DNA from: Brachypodium distachyon
Lineage: Eukaryota; Streptophyta; Magnoliopsida; Poales; Poaceae
Length of the DNA: 64,000 bases
Direction of reading: 5' to 3'
NCBI RefSeq assembly: GCF_000005505.3
Contig: NC_016132.3
Location: 28,572,501-28,636,500 of the forward strand
Each line of letters starts with the position of its first letter. Position 1 is the stretch's first letter. Below are positions 10,417 through 22,000 of this stretch, one piece after another. The position numbers and the translations under genes were made by a program. The notes below the pieces were generated by a model that was not told where the DNA came from, did no database searches, and saw nothing but the letters and a program-made list of their open reading frames with translations.

Positions 10417-13400
10417 ATGGCGCCCCCCACCGCCAGGAAGGGAAAGGAGAGGAAGGCCGCAATGAAACCGGCGGCCAGCAAAAGCGAGGCGGCCGCCAAG
10501 GCCGCCGCCGACAAAGATCAGCAGAATCGGGCGATGAGGGCCACGCTCGCCTTCTACCGGCCCGACTTACAACGGCGAGGCGCTGGCCAAGATCCGGCAC
10601 GCCGTTGCCTCCGGCTTCAACGAGCACGGGGAGACCCTGATCTTCCCATGCGGGTGCCGACCACCAGGAACACGACTTCCGGGTGTTCGGGTGCTTCATC
10701 CTCACCGGACTGGTGCCGCCGTTCTCCCTGTTCCTCCACGCGCTAATGGAGTCGTACCAGCTACGGGTGGTGCAGCTCCACCCCTCGTCTCTCTATCTCC
10801 TCGCCACCTTCCAGTTCCTCTATGAAGCATTCATCGGGGTAATGCCGTTGGTGGGACTGTTTCGGCATTACTTCTACCCCCGAATCGATAATGCGAATGC
10901 GATGTCGTCGGGGGTGGTGTTCCGCGCCCGCGACCGGATGAAGTCCGAGTTCATCGTTCGGTCAGAGAAGAAGGAGTGGTAAGGCGACTGGTGCTGGGTC
11001 CGGGTAAAGGACCCTGAGGAGTTCATCCTCTCGCCCACCGAGTTGCCGCAACCCCACGGCGGCTGGCGGGACCGATACCACCGCGACGCCGATCTCCTCC
11101 CCATCGTGGAGAAGATCAAGGCCTTGCGGCTGGCGGGGCTCACCGACGTCGACGTGGTGCGAACCTTCATCAGCCGGTGAGTCGCACCGCTCCAACTGCG
11201 CTCCCGCCCCGCGTGGATGTACACGGGGCCCGGGGTCAGGACAAGCCTTCATCGCGAGGGCATGGACCGGGAATCCCTCCAGGTGTGGGTGAACGGGATC
11301 TCCGGCGAGGACCTTCCCACTACGGGGTTCCCGCCGGGGGTTATCTCCCTCCACTCCGGCGTTCAGGAGTTGAACGACATTGTCGCCTCCTTCCCGCCCT
11401 GCAACGAGTGGGGATTGATGGATGACACCCCCACTCGGTCCCTGCGCTCTCCCCCGCCCGCACCCGGCGGGACGCAGGTGCTTGAAGAGAGCGGGAGCAA
11501 ATCGGAACTAAGCTGGCCCTCCCTTCGGTCTTCGGAGGACGAGGTGGGTCGGCCTGCCGCGTCCCAAGGAATCGTTCGCAGATCAAGGGCGCATGCGGCG
11601 GCCGCGGCTCCCTCCACGGCGGCTGCGGCGATGTCCACCCCTGTGGCGGGTCCCAAATCCGTGGCGGCCGCCGCCCTGGGGGCGTCCGCCAGCACCTCAG
11701 CGGTGACCACCCCTGCGGGGGTTGCCGGAGTCACGGTGGTGACTACCCCGGCAGCGGCCGCCAGCGACCCGACGGTGGCTACCTCAAGAGCAGCTGCAGG
11801 GGCTGTGGCGGTCGCCACACCGGCGAGGACCCCTGACGTTGCGGCGGCCCCGCCGGTTCCCGCGGTGCCTCGGGTCGGGGCAACCCTATGGGCACCCCCG
11901 GCCCCGCCCGCTCGAGGGGTCTTCCGGAGCTTCGCGCTCCCGCGCAACCCCCCGAAGGCTGATTCGCCGGCAAGCGCCAGCAAGAGGGGGAGGGACAACT
12001 CCGCGCCTGCCGCGCCGAGCAAGAAAGCGCGCGCGGGGGCCAATGGCGCCGCCATCGCACCTGCCGGCGATCCCGCCCCAACGAAGGTGGCGCCGGCAAG
12101 AGGTACAGCTCCTTCCTGCCTCCTTTCCTGCAAATTCAATTGTCAGTTAATGACGTAACCATACCTTCTCTTTCCGTAGGCGACACTCCGCCCGCAGCAA
12201 GCCTCTAGGAGACCCCTGCCGGGACGGAGGAGGAGGGGGAGGCTCCCCCCGCAAGACCAACGACCCTGCAAGGTAACCACCCTAGCCCCTTTGTCCACCT
12301 CCGGGCAACTTCTTTAGCTTTTCACTTCTCATACTCCCCGCTGTTGCAGGCCTGCGCACCCGCACGGGAAACGGGTGCTACTGTGGTTGACCTCAACTCC
12401 GACGTCAAGGTTATACGGACGGCGGAGGGGCCAGAAGCAGCCCCCACGCCAAGCCCTGTTGCGCCGGCCGCAGCGGCCGCGGCGACTACCGCCGCCCCCG
12501 GGACGGTGTCCGGCGACGCGCCCGCGGCCGGAGGTGCCGCCGGCACGGGTTCCTCTGCCGCCCCACAGGGGGCGGCCCCTCCCGGGGGCACGGCAACCTC
12601 ACCAGCCTCGCAGTCCCCGGGCACATGTGATGGGGAGGTTGCCGGGAAGGAGCGACAGGATGCTCCGCCGCAAGCGGACGACCCCCCGCCCAGCTATACG
12701 GTAGCGGCGGGGGCTTTGTCGTCGTCGGCCGCTTCCTTCAACACCGACCTAGGCACCCTTACTGGGGTGGCTTGGAATCCCATCACCTGGGATCCGAGCG
12801 TCTTCGACCGGGGGCACCGGTTCCTTGACGCCGTCAAGGACCAGCAACTGGCCTTCGTCACCTCCTTCAACGAGGTGAGGGAGCACCACGCGATCGCCAA
12901 GAGCCAGCTTGGCGAGCTGCAGCAAGCCGTGGAGGAGCAGCAAGAGCTCTTCCGGCTGCGGGAGGAGACTCGCCTCCCCAAGGAGGAGGCACGCCTTGCC
13001 CAGGAAGCCTTGGAGGATGCTGCCACGCCGGTCGTTCCAGAAGAGGAACTCTGCCGGCGACTGGAGGCTCAGCGCTCCGAGCTCGAGGGAGCCCTGGATT
13101 CCCTGGCGGCGTCCCAGGCAGAAACCAAGAAAGAGCACGCTGAGGTGCTCGCTGCGGCCCAGGCCCGGATCGACGAGAAGAGCGATCTGATCGCCAATTA
13201 TCCCGGTGAGATCCAAGGCCTGTGCGTCAAGCTGGAAGTGCAGACCAAGGCCACCGAAAGCGTGGTGGACGCGGCGGCCCGGCATGAGGTCCAGCTCAAT
13301 GCCGCCAAGGACAAGGCGGCCCGGCCCGAGACCGAGTGGGCCACTATCCGGGAGGAGCTCACCAAGGCCGGCGAAGACAATGTGGCCAAGGCCAAGAAGG

Positions 13401-13858
13401 CCACACTCAACGCCCGGCTCCACCACGGCACGTTAATCGGGGAACGGCAGCTGGAGATCGAGAAGCTGCTCCATATCGCCCAGACGTTGCGCGATCTGCT
13501 GCCCAGGTTCGAGCTGCAGGCCGCGGAGGTGGACGGCACGGACGTCTCAACGTTGATCCCATTTTTCTCCGACCTGGCGGGGAAGCTCGGGGCGCTCGAC
13601 GTCTGGATCGCCAAGTTTGGCGCCAACGAGGTTGCCAATTGCGCCCGGGAGGTTGCCGGGACGATCCTTCCGAGGATACACCTCCGGGACCCGGAGTTTC
13701 CCTTCGAGACGCTGCTGGACGCCTGGTCGGACAACGAGGACGAGCCCACCCACACTCAGGCGGTGCGTGGGTTCATCGACGAGGTGGTCGAGCGGATGTA
13801 GCAGAAGCCGGACCCCGAGCCGTCCCCGGAGCCCCCGACGGAAGACGCCGGCACCTAG
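10417..13858 (+). pseudogene. Antisense ORF (aORF) of element II, with two introns
   Basis: Encoded opposite to gag-pol, between integrase and the 3' LTR. It starts MAPPTARKGKE. After a frameshift near 10650, about 100 residues resemble the Pfam domain called putative gypsy type transposon (PF04195, from memory), with PPFSLFLHALMESYQLRV and GLFRHYFYPRIDNA. An Ala/Pro/Thr-rich linker follows. Intron 1 is 12103-12179 (AAGAG/GTACAG...CCGTAG) and intron 2 is 12273-12349 (CAAG/GTAACC...TTGCAG), with a 93-nt exon between. Exon 3 (12350-13858) is a long coiled coil ending in LDAWSDNEDEPTHTQAV. Stops: TGG-type after KKEW (10980), 11178, 12207 and CAG-to-TAG at 13799. A 2-nt loss early in exon 3 breaks the spliced frame. 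Function unknown. Confidence 0.75.
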
Positions 13859-14559
13859 TTGCCGTAGCCTCCTGCCAGCCTTTGCTGCTTTCTTGTTTAT
13901 CTTCTTTTGTTTTCGTCCCTGCAAGCACGACGCTTGGCGCCGTTTGAACAATTTCATTTTCATTAGTTCATGTAATCGTTCGCTACTTAGTTAATCAAGC
14001 TCTTTAGTTTTGCTTAATCCTCATTCCTTGTTCCCGGGGCTGACTCGCGGGGTGGATCCCTTCGCCCTTGTGTGTTGTGCTTTGTGTTGCCGGGGACTCG
14101 TGCACCTCACCCATGACCAGACCAGGGACCCAGGATGGACCCGCAGTGCCGACCTGGGGTCAAGCAGTAGCGGCGAGCCACTCCACTTGCGGGGTAACTG
14201 CTCCAAGCCATGCCCTCCCGGGACGGACCCGGAAGCTGCACGGGGAGCGCACTCCCCCCGCAAGCGTTCTTCTAACACCCCGGCTACACGCAGGTTCCGG
14301 GGCCACACTTAGCAAGGCAGCATCTAGTTACGTTCAGCTCTTAAAGAGTTTATCGTTCAGCTTCAAGCACTTAGCTTTTCGTTCGGTCCCGTGCTCGGCA
14401 TGCTTACCGGTGATGTACGCCTGGTACATCTCCCTTGAGAGAGCCCGCTAGAGGGATGCGGTAGAGACGCCGTGGCAGGATCGCCGCCGCCGACGATGCT
14501 CCCACCGCGCCTCCACAACAACCCTCACCTTTGTAAAAGCCCTTGCTTTAAGAGGAACC

Positions 14560-15225
14560 TGTTCCGAGGGGTGCAGCAGCGACGTCGTGACTTCCTCGCT
14601 ACAACCGGCAAACGCGGGTGGCGAGGACATCACGGCGTCCCCGCAGCAACCCTCACTGCTTGGGGAAAATCTGCCAAAGGGACGTAGCAGGAACGTTGTG
14701 GTGGGCCGGAGCAAACGACGGATGCCGGCACCGGCGCCATCACAGCGTCCTCGCGGCAGCCCTCGCCTCTGGAGGCGCCCTCTGGAGGGGTGCGGCAAGG
14801 ACACTACGGCAGTGCACCCGTCGGCGCTGAGCGCTGATGGCATGCACTACCAGAGTGTCTCCGCGGCAACCCTCGCTCCTTGCGGAGATACCCTCTGGAG
14901 GGATGCGGCAGGAGCACTTCGGCAGTGCACCCGTCAGCACCAAGCACTGATGGAATGCACCCCCACAGTGCTTCCGCGGCAGCCCTCGCCCTAGAGCCGC
15001 TCGCTAGAGGAGGTGTGGCAAGGACACAGCGGCAGTGCATCCGCCCGTGCCGAGCGCTGGTGGGATGCACCCCCACCGTGTCTCTGCGATACCCCTCGGA
15101 GTGGGCTCAGTGGGGGATGCGGCAAGGGCGCGGCGGCAGTGCACCCATCGGCGCTGGGCACTTATGGCATGCACTTCCATTGCGCCTCTGCGGCACCGCC
15201 CGCCTTCGCCGCCTCTTGCTTGGCT
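14560..15225. repeat. Tandem array, about 110-bp units, about six copies
   Basis: The anchor TGCGGCAAGGACACTACGGC or close variants recurs near 14573, 14682, 14791, 14904, 15014 and 15118, spacing 104-113 bp. Units diverge by perhaps 20-30 percent by eye. Each unit contains an imperfect palindrome around GTGCACCCGTCGGCGC and GATGGCATGCAC. A homologous array occurs in the same place in element III (41345-41700, opposite orientation). Tandem subrepeats in the 3' untranslated region are a known trait of Tat-lineage elements. Confidence 0.8.
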
Positions 15226-15227
15226 TC

Positions 15228-16239
15228 TGATACGGGTGCGGGTGGCCCGATCTTTCGATGAGATTGGTAACTCTCGATTTGGGTAGGAGGTGACGTTGAC
15301 GATCCGACTACGGCCTAGTAGGCAGCGCCTTAGCAATCGATACACCAACTCCAGAGGGTTATTGATCACGCGGGGGCACGATCAACCTGACCACGAAGGT
15401 CTTTGTTCCTGCAAGCAATCGAAGAACAAGCAAGAACAAGATAAATAGCGGATGCAATCTAAAATTGCGAATATACTATATCAAACCAATGTCTCAACGA
15501 GACGATAAGTTGGGGTTCCGAAAGCGGTAAAACAGGTGGTCTAACCGACACACGCGATTACACGAAGTAGTAGCGATGGCTAACTTTTAACTAAACAAAA
15601 CCCAAGGCTCCATAGGGGGGCTCATGGGGTATAAATAGGAGGAGGGAGAGATATTTTCGTCCACCTTGAGTAAGGAGGCCGAAATCCAACTCTATCTCTA
15701 ACTTTCCTAACAAACTACAACTCTTTAGGAAACAGAAAAACAGATCCGTCAGCTTGTTTTGTCCGTCACGGTCATCACGAGTCCAATCTTTTGATGGGGC
15801 CAGATCCGTTGGAAAGGTCTTGTAATTACCTTTCCAACAAGTACTTGTTTGCTTGATTTGGACTCCGGATGCGGCCTGGGTGATTAAAACAAATTCGGGT
15901 CTCCTGACAGCTCGGACCCGAATCGGATTCAACTTTAATTCGTGATATCTTTCTCTAGCAAGCTCCGAATCATGTGCCGTTTGATTTGTTGGAAAGTAGA
16001 CTTGATAGGCTTCACTTTGAATCTCCCTTTGCAGGCTATCACACTTCATCTTCACTTTGGACTTGTAAAGTTCAATAAGATGCCTACATAATAAGATTAC
16101 ACAAGATAGTAGCTCCGCCTCTTTGCAAGTAACATATTGAAAACATTTTGTAATTGAATTCACCTGATTATAATTGTTATTAGATACACCAACAATTAGG
16201 GTTCTAATGGTCGTATCCATGGTTAGCATGTCCATATCA
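15228..16239 (-). mobile_element. Solo LTR A (TGATA...TATCA family), 1012 bp
   Basis: Ends TGATACGGG and CATATCA, flanked by the 5-bp duplication GCTTC (15223-15227 and 16240-16244). On the minus strand an ORF begins at the LTR start (MDMLTMDTTIRTLIVGV) and runs 214 codons without a stop, ending at 15591 just past the TATTTATACC box that it reads through. The N-terminal type is shared with copies D and F. Inserted in the spacer of element II next to its tandem array. Confidence 0.92.
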
Positions 16240-16274
16240 GCTTCGCTCTGAGCCGTTCCATGGCCGGGGCACCC

Positions 16275-16282
16275 CTTTTATA
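16275..16282 (-). promoter_or_regulatory. Internal TATA box downstream of integrase, element II
   Basis: On the minus strand CTATAAAAGGGG is followed within 40 bp by GGAACGGCTCAGAGCGAAGC. Element III has the same arrangement at 41275-41282 (TATAAAAGGCGCG, then GGGACGGCTCAGAGCGAAGC). Conservation of box and downstream block in two elements argues for a real internal promoter in gag-pol orientation, located between integrase and the tandem array. Confidence 0.55.
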
Positions 16283-17018
16283 GGTGCGGGGGAAGGGCTT
16301 GCCACCGCGCACGACGGGCCAGCGCAGCCCCCGTGGCACCCCGCCCCTTGAAGTGCGGTACGGTCTTCGCCACTCCACATGCCAAGCTGCTGTGGCACAT
16401 GTTGCTACGCGCCACGGCCCGTGGACGGTCCACGAGCATTTCAGTGTGCAAGATCCCGCCTTTACCCTGCACATTAGATTCTTACCAAGCCCGAGATGCT
16501 GCAAATTTTCGAAATTCACGAACACACAGAGCAGTAAGGATAATCTCTAATCTCCTGCCTCCCAACCCCCGGGCACGGAAGGGTCGATGCCAAACTTGGA
16601 TGTGAGCACTTTATTTCCCAGAGACGCAGCGACTGCGTGGTGCGCGTTGCGGGAAGCCTGGCAACTGCACGTCCTGTGATGCACGTTGCGGGGAGCCCGG
16701 CAACTGCATGTCCCGTGATTCACGTTGCGGGCAGCCCGGCAACTGCATGTCCCGTGCCAGAGCGATCCAGCAGCGGGTTTATGTTTTCGAGGCTCCAGCA
16801 GCCCCCTGCTCACAACCAAGTATGGAAAGACACTTCTGTGCACCTAGAGCAGGAGACAGAAGGAGGAACATGCAAATAAACGAGGCAATCTTAAAATTCA
16901 GGAAACAACACTTATCTTTATTCACAATAACTAGTGGTTTACACGCGGGGGCTGCCCGGTTACACTAGTTCAAGAGGTATGCATCGGCGGCATCACCTGA
17001 GGGTCGGGCTCCGCCGCT

Positions 17019-18300
17019 TCACGGGTAGAACTTACCGAAGTGCTCAATATTCCAGCTATTTTGCACCGGCAAGACTTCTTTGATTTCCAGCTGGACAACC
17101 CCCGGTCTGGTTACCTGCACTACACGGAAGGGCCCCTCCCATTTCGGAGTCAACTTGTTCCCGGCCTTCGTTCCTTTTATCCGGCGCAGGACAAGGTGTC
17201 CGTTCTCGAGCCCCCGGGGACGGACTCGCCTGTCGTGATAACGACGGAGTCCCTGCTGGTAGCGCGCGGCTCACACAGCAGCCCGGCATCGAAACTCCTC
17301 GATGAAGTTCGGATCGTCAACCCTTTGCTCGTGTTGGCTGGAGTTGCCGTACGCGCGTACTCGGGGAGATCCGTGCTTGAGCTCGAGGGGCAGCACCGCT
17401 TCTACCCTGTAGACAAGGGCGAAATGAGTTTCACCCGTTGTCCGGCTAGGTGTGGTCCTGATTGATCATAGCACGGGCTAGAGTTCATCGACTCAGTGTT
17501 TCCCGTGGCCTTTGAGCTTGTCAAAGGTTCTTGTCTTGAGCCCCCGCAGTACTTCCGCGTTGGCTCGCTCCGCCTGCCCGTTACTTCTTGGGTGAGCAAC
17601 GGACGTGAAGTTTATCTTGGTGCCCATGCTCTCGCAGTTGGCCTAGAACACCGCGCTCGTGAATTGCGTGCCGTTGTCGGTGATGATGCCGTTAGGCACA
17701 CCAAACCGGCACACAATGTTCTTGAAGAACTTGATGGCCGCCTAGGCGGTCACCTTCTGCACTGGTTCCACTTCCACCCACTTGGAGAACTTGCCGATGG
17801 CCACGAACAAGTACTCGCAGCCGCCGACTGCTCTTGGCAGCTTGCCGACGATATTCAGCCCTCAAACCGCGAATGGCCACAAGGACGGTATGACATGCAG
17901 GGCCTGCGCCGGCTGGTTGCTCCTCTTCGAGTGGAACTGGCACGCCTCACACGTCTTCACCAGCTGCTCCGCATCAGCCAAGGCCGTGGGCCAGTTAAAA
18001 CCGTGCTGAAACGCCTTGCCGGCCAGCGCCCGGGAGGCCACATGGTGGGAGCATGTGCCTCGATGTATCTCTTCCAACAGTGCGCGCCCTTCATCTTGTG
18101 GCATGCAGATGAGCTTGACTCCATGTGCACGCCTGCGGTAGAGGTTCCCGTCCACCACGGCGTACATTTTGGCTGGCCGGGCCACTCGCTCCGCGGCGAC
18201 GTCGTCTTCCGGGAGGGCCTCTCCCTTCAGATAGCAGGCGATTTCCACCGCCCAGGGAGGGTCTCCCTGCCAACGCATCCTGCTAAGTCAGCGGCAAGGA
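17019..18300 (-). pseudogene. Integrase of element II
   Basis: Minus-strand integrase would paste the cDNA into the genome. It has the HHCC-type N-terminal region (HRGTCSHHVASRALAGKAF...TCEACQFH), the catalytic core with Asp in ITDNGTQFTSAVF and Glu in NGQAERANAEV, and a C-terminal domain ending NSWNIEHFGKFYP before the stop at 17019-17021. At least six in-frame stops interrupt it, several replacing Trp or Gln of the intact copy in element III (for example after WPFAV near 17862). The first core Asp appears as Asn (GLNIVGKL versus GLDIVGKL). It is dead. Confidence 0.9.
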
Positions 18301-18880
18301 CCCCTGCTGTTGCGGGGTTTCCTTCGGTTGCGGGAGGGGTTTCCTCGGCAGCCGGCTCAGGGGTGACTGAGGGCGCGGCTTGCCTATGCCAGAACACCCC
18401 CGCCGGAGGCTTCTGGCGGCGTTCCGCCGCAATCTTGGACAGCTCGTCAGCCGTGAAGTTGTCCTTCCGCTTGACGTGCTCGAATCGCAAACCCTTGAAC
18501 TTGCGGACTTCCTCCACGTACGGTGCCATCTGCGGGCAGTCGTAATCCTTGTTAACCTGGTTGATCACGAGTTGGGAGTCCCCACGAACGACCAGGTGCT
18601 TGATGTCCAGGGCGATTGCCGCCCGCAACCCGGCGAGCAAACGCTCGTACTCTACCGTGTTGTTGGTGGAGTTCAGGAAATCGAGTTGGACAGCGAACCT
18701 CAACTGATCCCCCGTCGGTTGCAGTGGCCTTTGTCTAGCTTGCCTGGCATGCTGGTCTCCGGCGCCTCCTCTTCTACGCTCGTCGACGTCCACTCGGCGA
18801 CGAAGTCCGCCAGGGCCGCACTCTTGATGCTCTTGGAGTTGGTGAAGTGCAGATCGAACTCCGACAGCTCCATCCTCCAT
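18227..18880 (-). pseudogene. RNase H domain of element II, catalytic segment lost
   Basis: The minus strand has [34 protein letters not shown]-like sequence (HLVVRGDSQLVINQVNKDYD) and KGLRFEHVKRKDNFTADELS. The segment carrying the first catalytic Asp ([12 protein letters not shown] in element III) is missing: sequence passes from LPGKLDKGH-type residues directly to TGDQLRFAV near 18722. In NNTAEYE the Ala is Val, with the Glu kept. The domain is continuous with integrase on the left and with RT on the right, in shifted frames. Confidence 0.8.
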
Positions 18881-18922
18881 TCGGCCACCCTCCCGGTGGC
18901 TTCGCGGTTGGTGAGGGCTCGC

Positions 18923-20182
18923 TCAAGGAAGAACCCTGACACCACCGTGACGTGATGCGCCTGAAAGTAGTGGCGCAGCTTGCGGGACGCGAGCAGAATC
19001 CCAAGGATACCTCGTATGGGTGTCGCGGAGCACCGTGCTAACGAAGTACACCGGATGCTGCACGAGCCACCTGCACGGTGCCGACACTGCTGGCTCGGGG
19101 GAGGTTCTGGGGTCCGCGGTGGTTGCCGGGGGCCGTTCAGCCCCCTGCCCCGCAGCCTCAGTCCCCGGCACGTCTTCCTCCCTCTCAGCAACCAGCACCG
19201 AGCTAACCACCTGGTCGGTCACTGCTAGGTAGAGTAGCAGTGGCTTGCCCGGCTTGGGGGCGACGACGGGCGGCGACCTCAGGTACTGCTTGAGTTTCCG
19301 GAACGCCGCCTCAGCCTCAAGGGTCCAGTCAACCAGACCCTTCTTCTTCATTACCTTGAAGAAAGGCAGGGCGCGTTCGCCCAACCTTGAGATGAAGCGG
19401 CCCAGTGCGGCGAACCAGCCGTTGAGGCGCTGGACATCCTTCACCTTGCTAGGAGCCTCCATTTTCTCGATAGCTTCTATCTTGCGTGGGTTGGCTTGTA
19501 TCCCCCTGTGCGAGACCAAGATATCCAGAAGCTGGCCCGAGTCTACACCGAAGGTGCACTTCTCAAGGCTCAACTTGAGTTTGATACTGCGGAGGTTATC
19601 AAACGTTTCCCGCAGGTCATCAATCAGCGAGTCCTTGCGCTTCGATTTGATGACGATATCGTCCATGTAGGCCTCCATGTTCTGGCCTAGCTGTGGTCCC
19701 GAACACTCGCGCAGCGTGCGTTGGAATGTTGAGCCCGCGTTCTTCAACCAGAAAGGCATGCACGTGTAACAGTAACAGCCAACCGGGGTGATGAACGCTG
19801 TTTTCTCCTCGTCTTCGACTGCCATCTTGATTTGATGCAAGTCGCAACCAGCGGTGGAATCAACTATTTGATCGATGCGGGGCACAGGGAAAGGATCCTT
19901 GGGGCATGCACGGTTAAGATCAGTAAAATCTACACACATGCGAAGCTTATTTCCCACCTTGGTTACCACTACAGGGTTAGCTAACCAAGTTGGGTACAGA
20001 ACTTCCCTGATAGCCCCGGCAGCCTTGAGCTTGTCCACTTCTTGCTTGATGAAATCCTTCCACTCCTGCGCTTGGCGGTGGATCTTCTGCTTGACGGGGC
20101 AGGCTTCCGAGCGCACCGCGAGTCGACTCTTAATCACCTCCCTAGGGATTCCGGGAAGGTCCCACGGCTCCCACGCGAACAC
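18923..20182 (-). pseudogene. Reverse transcriptase of element II, motif A deleted
   Basis: A 419-codon open stretch with MFAWEPWDLPGIPREVIKSR, MCVDFTDLNRACPKDPFPVP, CMPFWLKNAGSTFQR and YMDDIVIKSKRKDSL. Elements I and III read CDLLSFLDAFSG(D/Y)HQIK, but this copy reads CDLHQIK, an in-frame loss of 30 nt near plus-strand 19837. That loss removes the motif A Asp (FLDAFSG), so the enzyme cannot be active although the frame is open. Near the end the frame enters [15 protein letters not shown], a shifted reading of the RNase H side, from a small indel near 19010. Confidence 0.9.
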
Positions 20183-22000
20183 GTCGGCATTCTCTCGGAG
20201 GAAAGTGCTGAGGACGCTTTCCTATTCGGCAGTAAGGTTCGCACCGACAGTGACGGTGCACTCCTTGTTGTCGGCTTGGAGGGGCAGCTTCTTTACCTTG
20301 GCGGCCTCCTCCCGGAGCTTCTGGCCCTTGCCGGGGCACGCGCTCGAGTCTGCGCTTCCCCCGGCAAGCTCTTGCGGGGCAGCGCGGGCCCTCTTCATTG
20401 CCGGGCCGTCACCCGGCGAGCCTTCGTCTCCGGCAACGTCTTCGTCACCGGCGTCGGCTGCGGCGGCGGCCCTGACAGCCTCGCCAATGCACTAGGCCGC
20501 GTCCTTGAGATCGCACCTGATGGAGAGGACGCCGTACACAGATGGCATCTTCATCACGCCGTAGGCGCAATGCGTAGCCGCCATGAACTTGATCAGCGCC
20601 GGCCGACCAAGGATCCCGTTGTAGGGCAACGGGGTGTGCGCCACGTCGAACACTATGTGCTCGGTCCTGAACGCTTCCCCAGACCCGAAGGTCACCGGCA
20701 GCGTGATGCGCCCCAAGGGGCGCTAATAGCCTCGAGGGTGTCCCGATCTTTTGATGAGATACCTAATTATCGATTTGGTAGGAGGTGACGTTGACGATCC
20801 GACTACAACCTAGGAGGCAGCGCCTTAGCGATCGATACACCAACTCCAGAAGGTTATTGATCCCGCGGGGGCATGATCAACCTGACCACGAAGGTCTTTG
20901 TTCCTGCAAGCAATCGAAGAACAAGCAAGATCAAGATGAAAAGCAACCTGAAATTGCGAATAGGAGATATGAAGGTTCACGAATCTGAATACTCAATATA
21001 GTTGGAGTCTTGATGACAGTAAAACAGGTGGTCTAACCGACACACGCGATTAAACGAAAGTAGCAAAGGCTAAACTTTATCTAATCAAAACCCAAGGCTC
21101 CTTAGGGGGGGCTCATGGGTTATATAAAGGAGGAGGGAGAGATATTTTCGTCCACCTTGAATAAGGAGGTCGAAATCCAACTGTATCTCTAACTTTCCTA
21201 ACAAACTACAACTCTTTAGGAAACAGAAAAACAGATCCGTCCGCTTGTTTTGTCCTCCACGGTCAGCACGAGTCGAATCTCTTGATGGGGCCAGATCTGT
21301 TGGAAAGTTCTTGTAATTACCTTTCCAACAAGTACTTGTTTGCTTGATTTGGACTCCATATGCGGCCTGGGTGATTAAAACAAATTCGGGTCTCCTGACA
21401 GTTCGGACCCGAATCGGATTCAACTTTAATTCGTGATATCTTTCTCTAGTAAGGTCCGAATCATGTGCCGTTTGATTTGTTAGAAATGAGACTTGATAGG
21501 CTTCACTTTGAATCTCCCTTTGCAGGCTATCACACTTCATCTTCACTTTGGACTTGTAAAGTTCCATAAGATGCCTACATAATAAGATTACATAAGATAG
21601 TAGCTCCGCCTCTTTGCAAATAACATATTGAAAACATTTTGTAATTGAATTCACCTGATTATAATTGTTATTAGATACACAACAATTAGGGTTCTAATGG
21701 TCGTATCCATGGTGATCATGTCCATATCAGGCGCACGATCCCGGGGTTTACTCCCCGGAACGGGTCCGTGGGCTTCAACTGCTCCACCGGCAACTGGAGT
21801 TTCTCCACCAACCTGGCGGACAGGAGGTTTAGCCCCACTCCGTTGTCCACCGGCACCTTGGTCACCGTCATGTTGCTGATGATCGGCGAGACTACAAAGG
21901 GTATGACCCCTGAACCCAGCTGTTGCGCCGGGTGATCGTCGGCGCTGAAGGTGATCGGCACATGTGACCACCTCAGCACACGTCACGGGTGAGGGGCTTC
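20183..22000 (-). pseudogene. Aspartic protease of element II, split by solo LTR D
   Basis: On the minus strand the upstream part (about 21980-21730) reads ITFSADDHPAQQLGSGVIPF and TKVPVDNGVGLNLLSARLVE, with DNG at the active site. After solo LTR D (20724-21729) it continues LGRITLPVTFGSGEAF, FDVAHTPLPYNGILGRPALI and MKMPSVYGVLSIRCDLKDAA, then a stop and an Ala/Lys-rich linker toward RT. Apart from the insertion the domain is well kept. Confidence 0.85.
20724..21729 (-). mobile_element. Solo LTR D (chimeric type), 1006 bp
   Basis: Flanked by 5-bp duplication GGCGC (20719-20723 and 21730-21734). The right end is CATATCA. The left end is TAATAGCC instead of TGATA, so the terminal TG carries a G-to-A change. 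The ORF side (minus strand, MDMITMDTTIRTLIV) matches copies A and F but has a 1-nt frameshift. The other half, including the end CTCGAGGGTGTCCCGATC, matches copy C. It is therefore a mosaic of two LTR subtypes. Confidence 0.9.

Larger units (their letters stand above)
13859..17018. other. Spacer between aORF and integrase of element II (noncoding)
   Basis: No gene supported. From left to right it holds the aORF 3' flank, the GGGACCCGGGACGGACC-type module (about 14040-14340), a GC-rich tandem array (14560-15225), solo LTR A, a minus-strand TATA box (16275-16282) and about 700 bp of sequence homologous to 40540-41280 of element III. Within the last part, around 16630-16760, a short unit containing GTTGCGGGxAGCCxGGCAACTGCA is repeated three times at intervals near 48 bp. 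Confidence 0.75.

Noticed and set aside
11363..12139. Long Ala-rich frame on the minus strand opposite the aORF linker
   Set aside because: It mirrors the GC-rich Ala/Pro linker of the aORF of element II. There are no motifs, and the coding strand is set by the coiled-coil exons and splice sites.
12749..13426. 225-codon minus-strand frame opposite the coiled-coil exon
   Set aside because: Shadow of the coiled coil (Glu/Lys/Ala codons read backwards give Leu/Phe/Arg runs). Similar shadows recur opposite every aORF copy.
14560..15225. Tandem array as a CRISPR-like array
   Set aside because: Whole units diverge along their length with no constant repeat and variable spacer pattern, and this is a plant retrotransposon 3' region.
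15228..16239. The 1-kb TGATA...TATCA units as small DNA transposons or TRIMs
   Set aside because: They lack terminal inverted repeats beyond TGATA/TATCA, have 5-bp duplications, TG...CA ends, a TATA box and a pol-tail-like ORF, which fit solo LTRs better. A TRIM would show two short LTRs.
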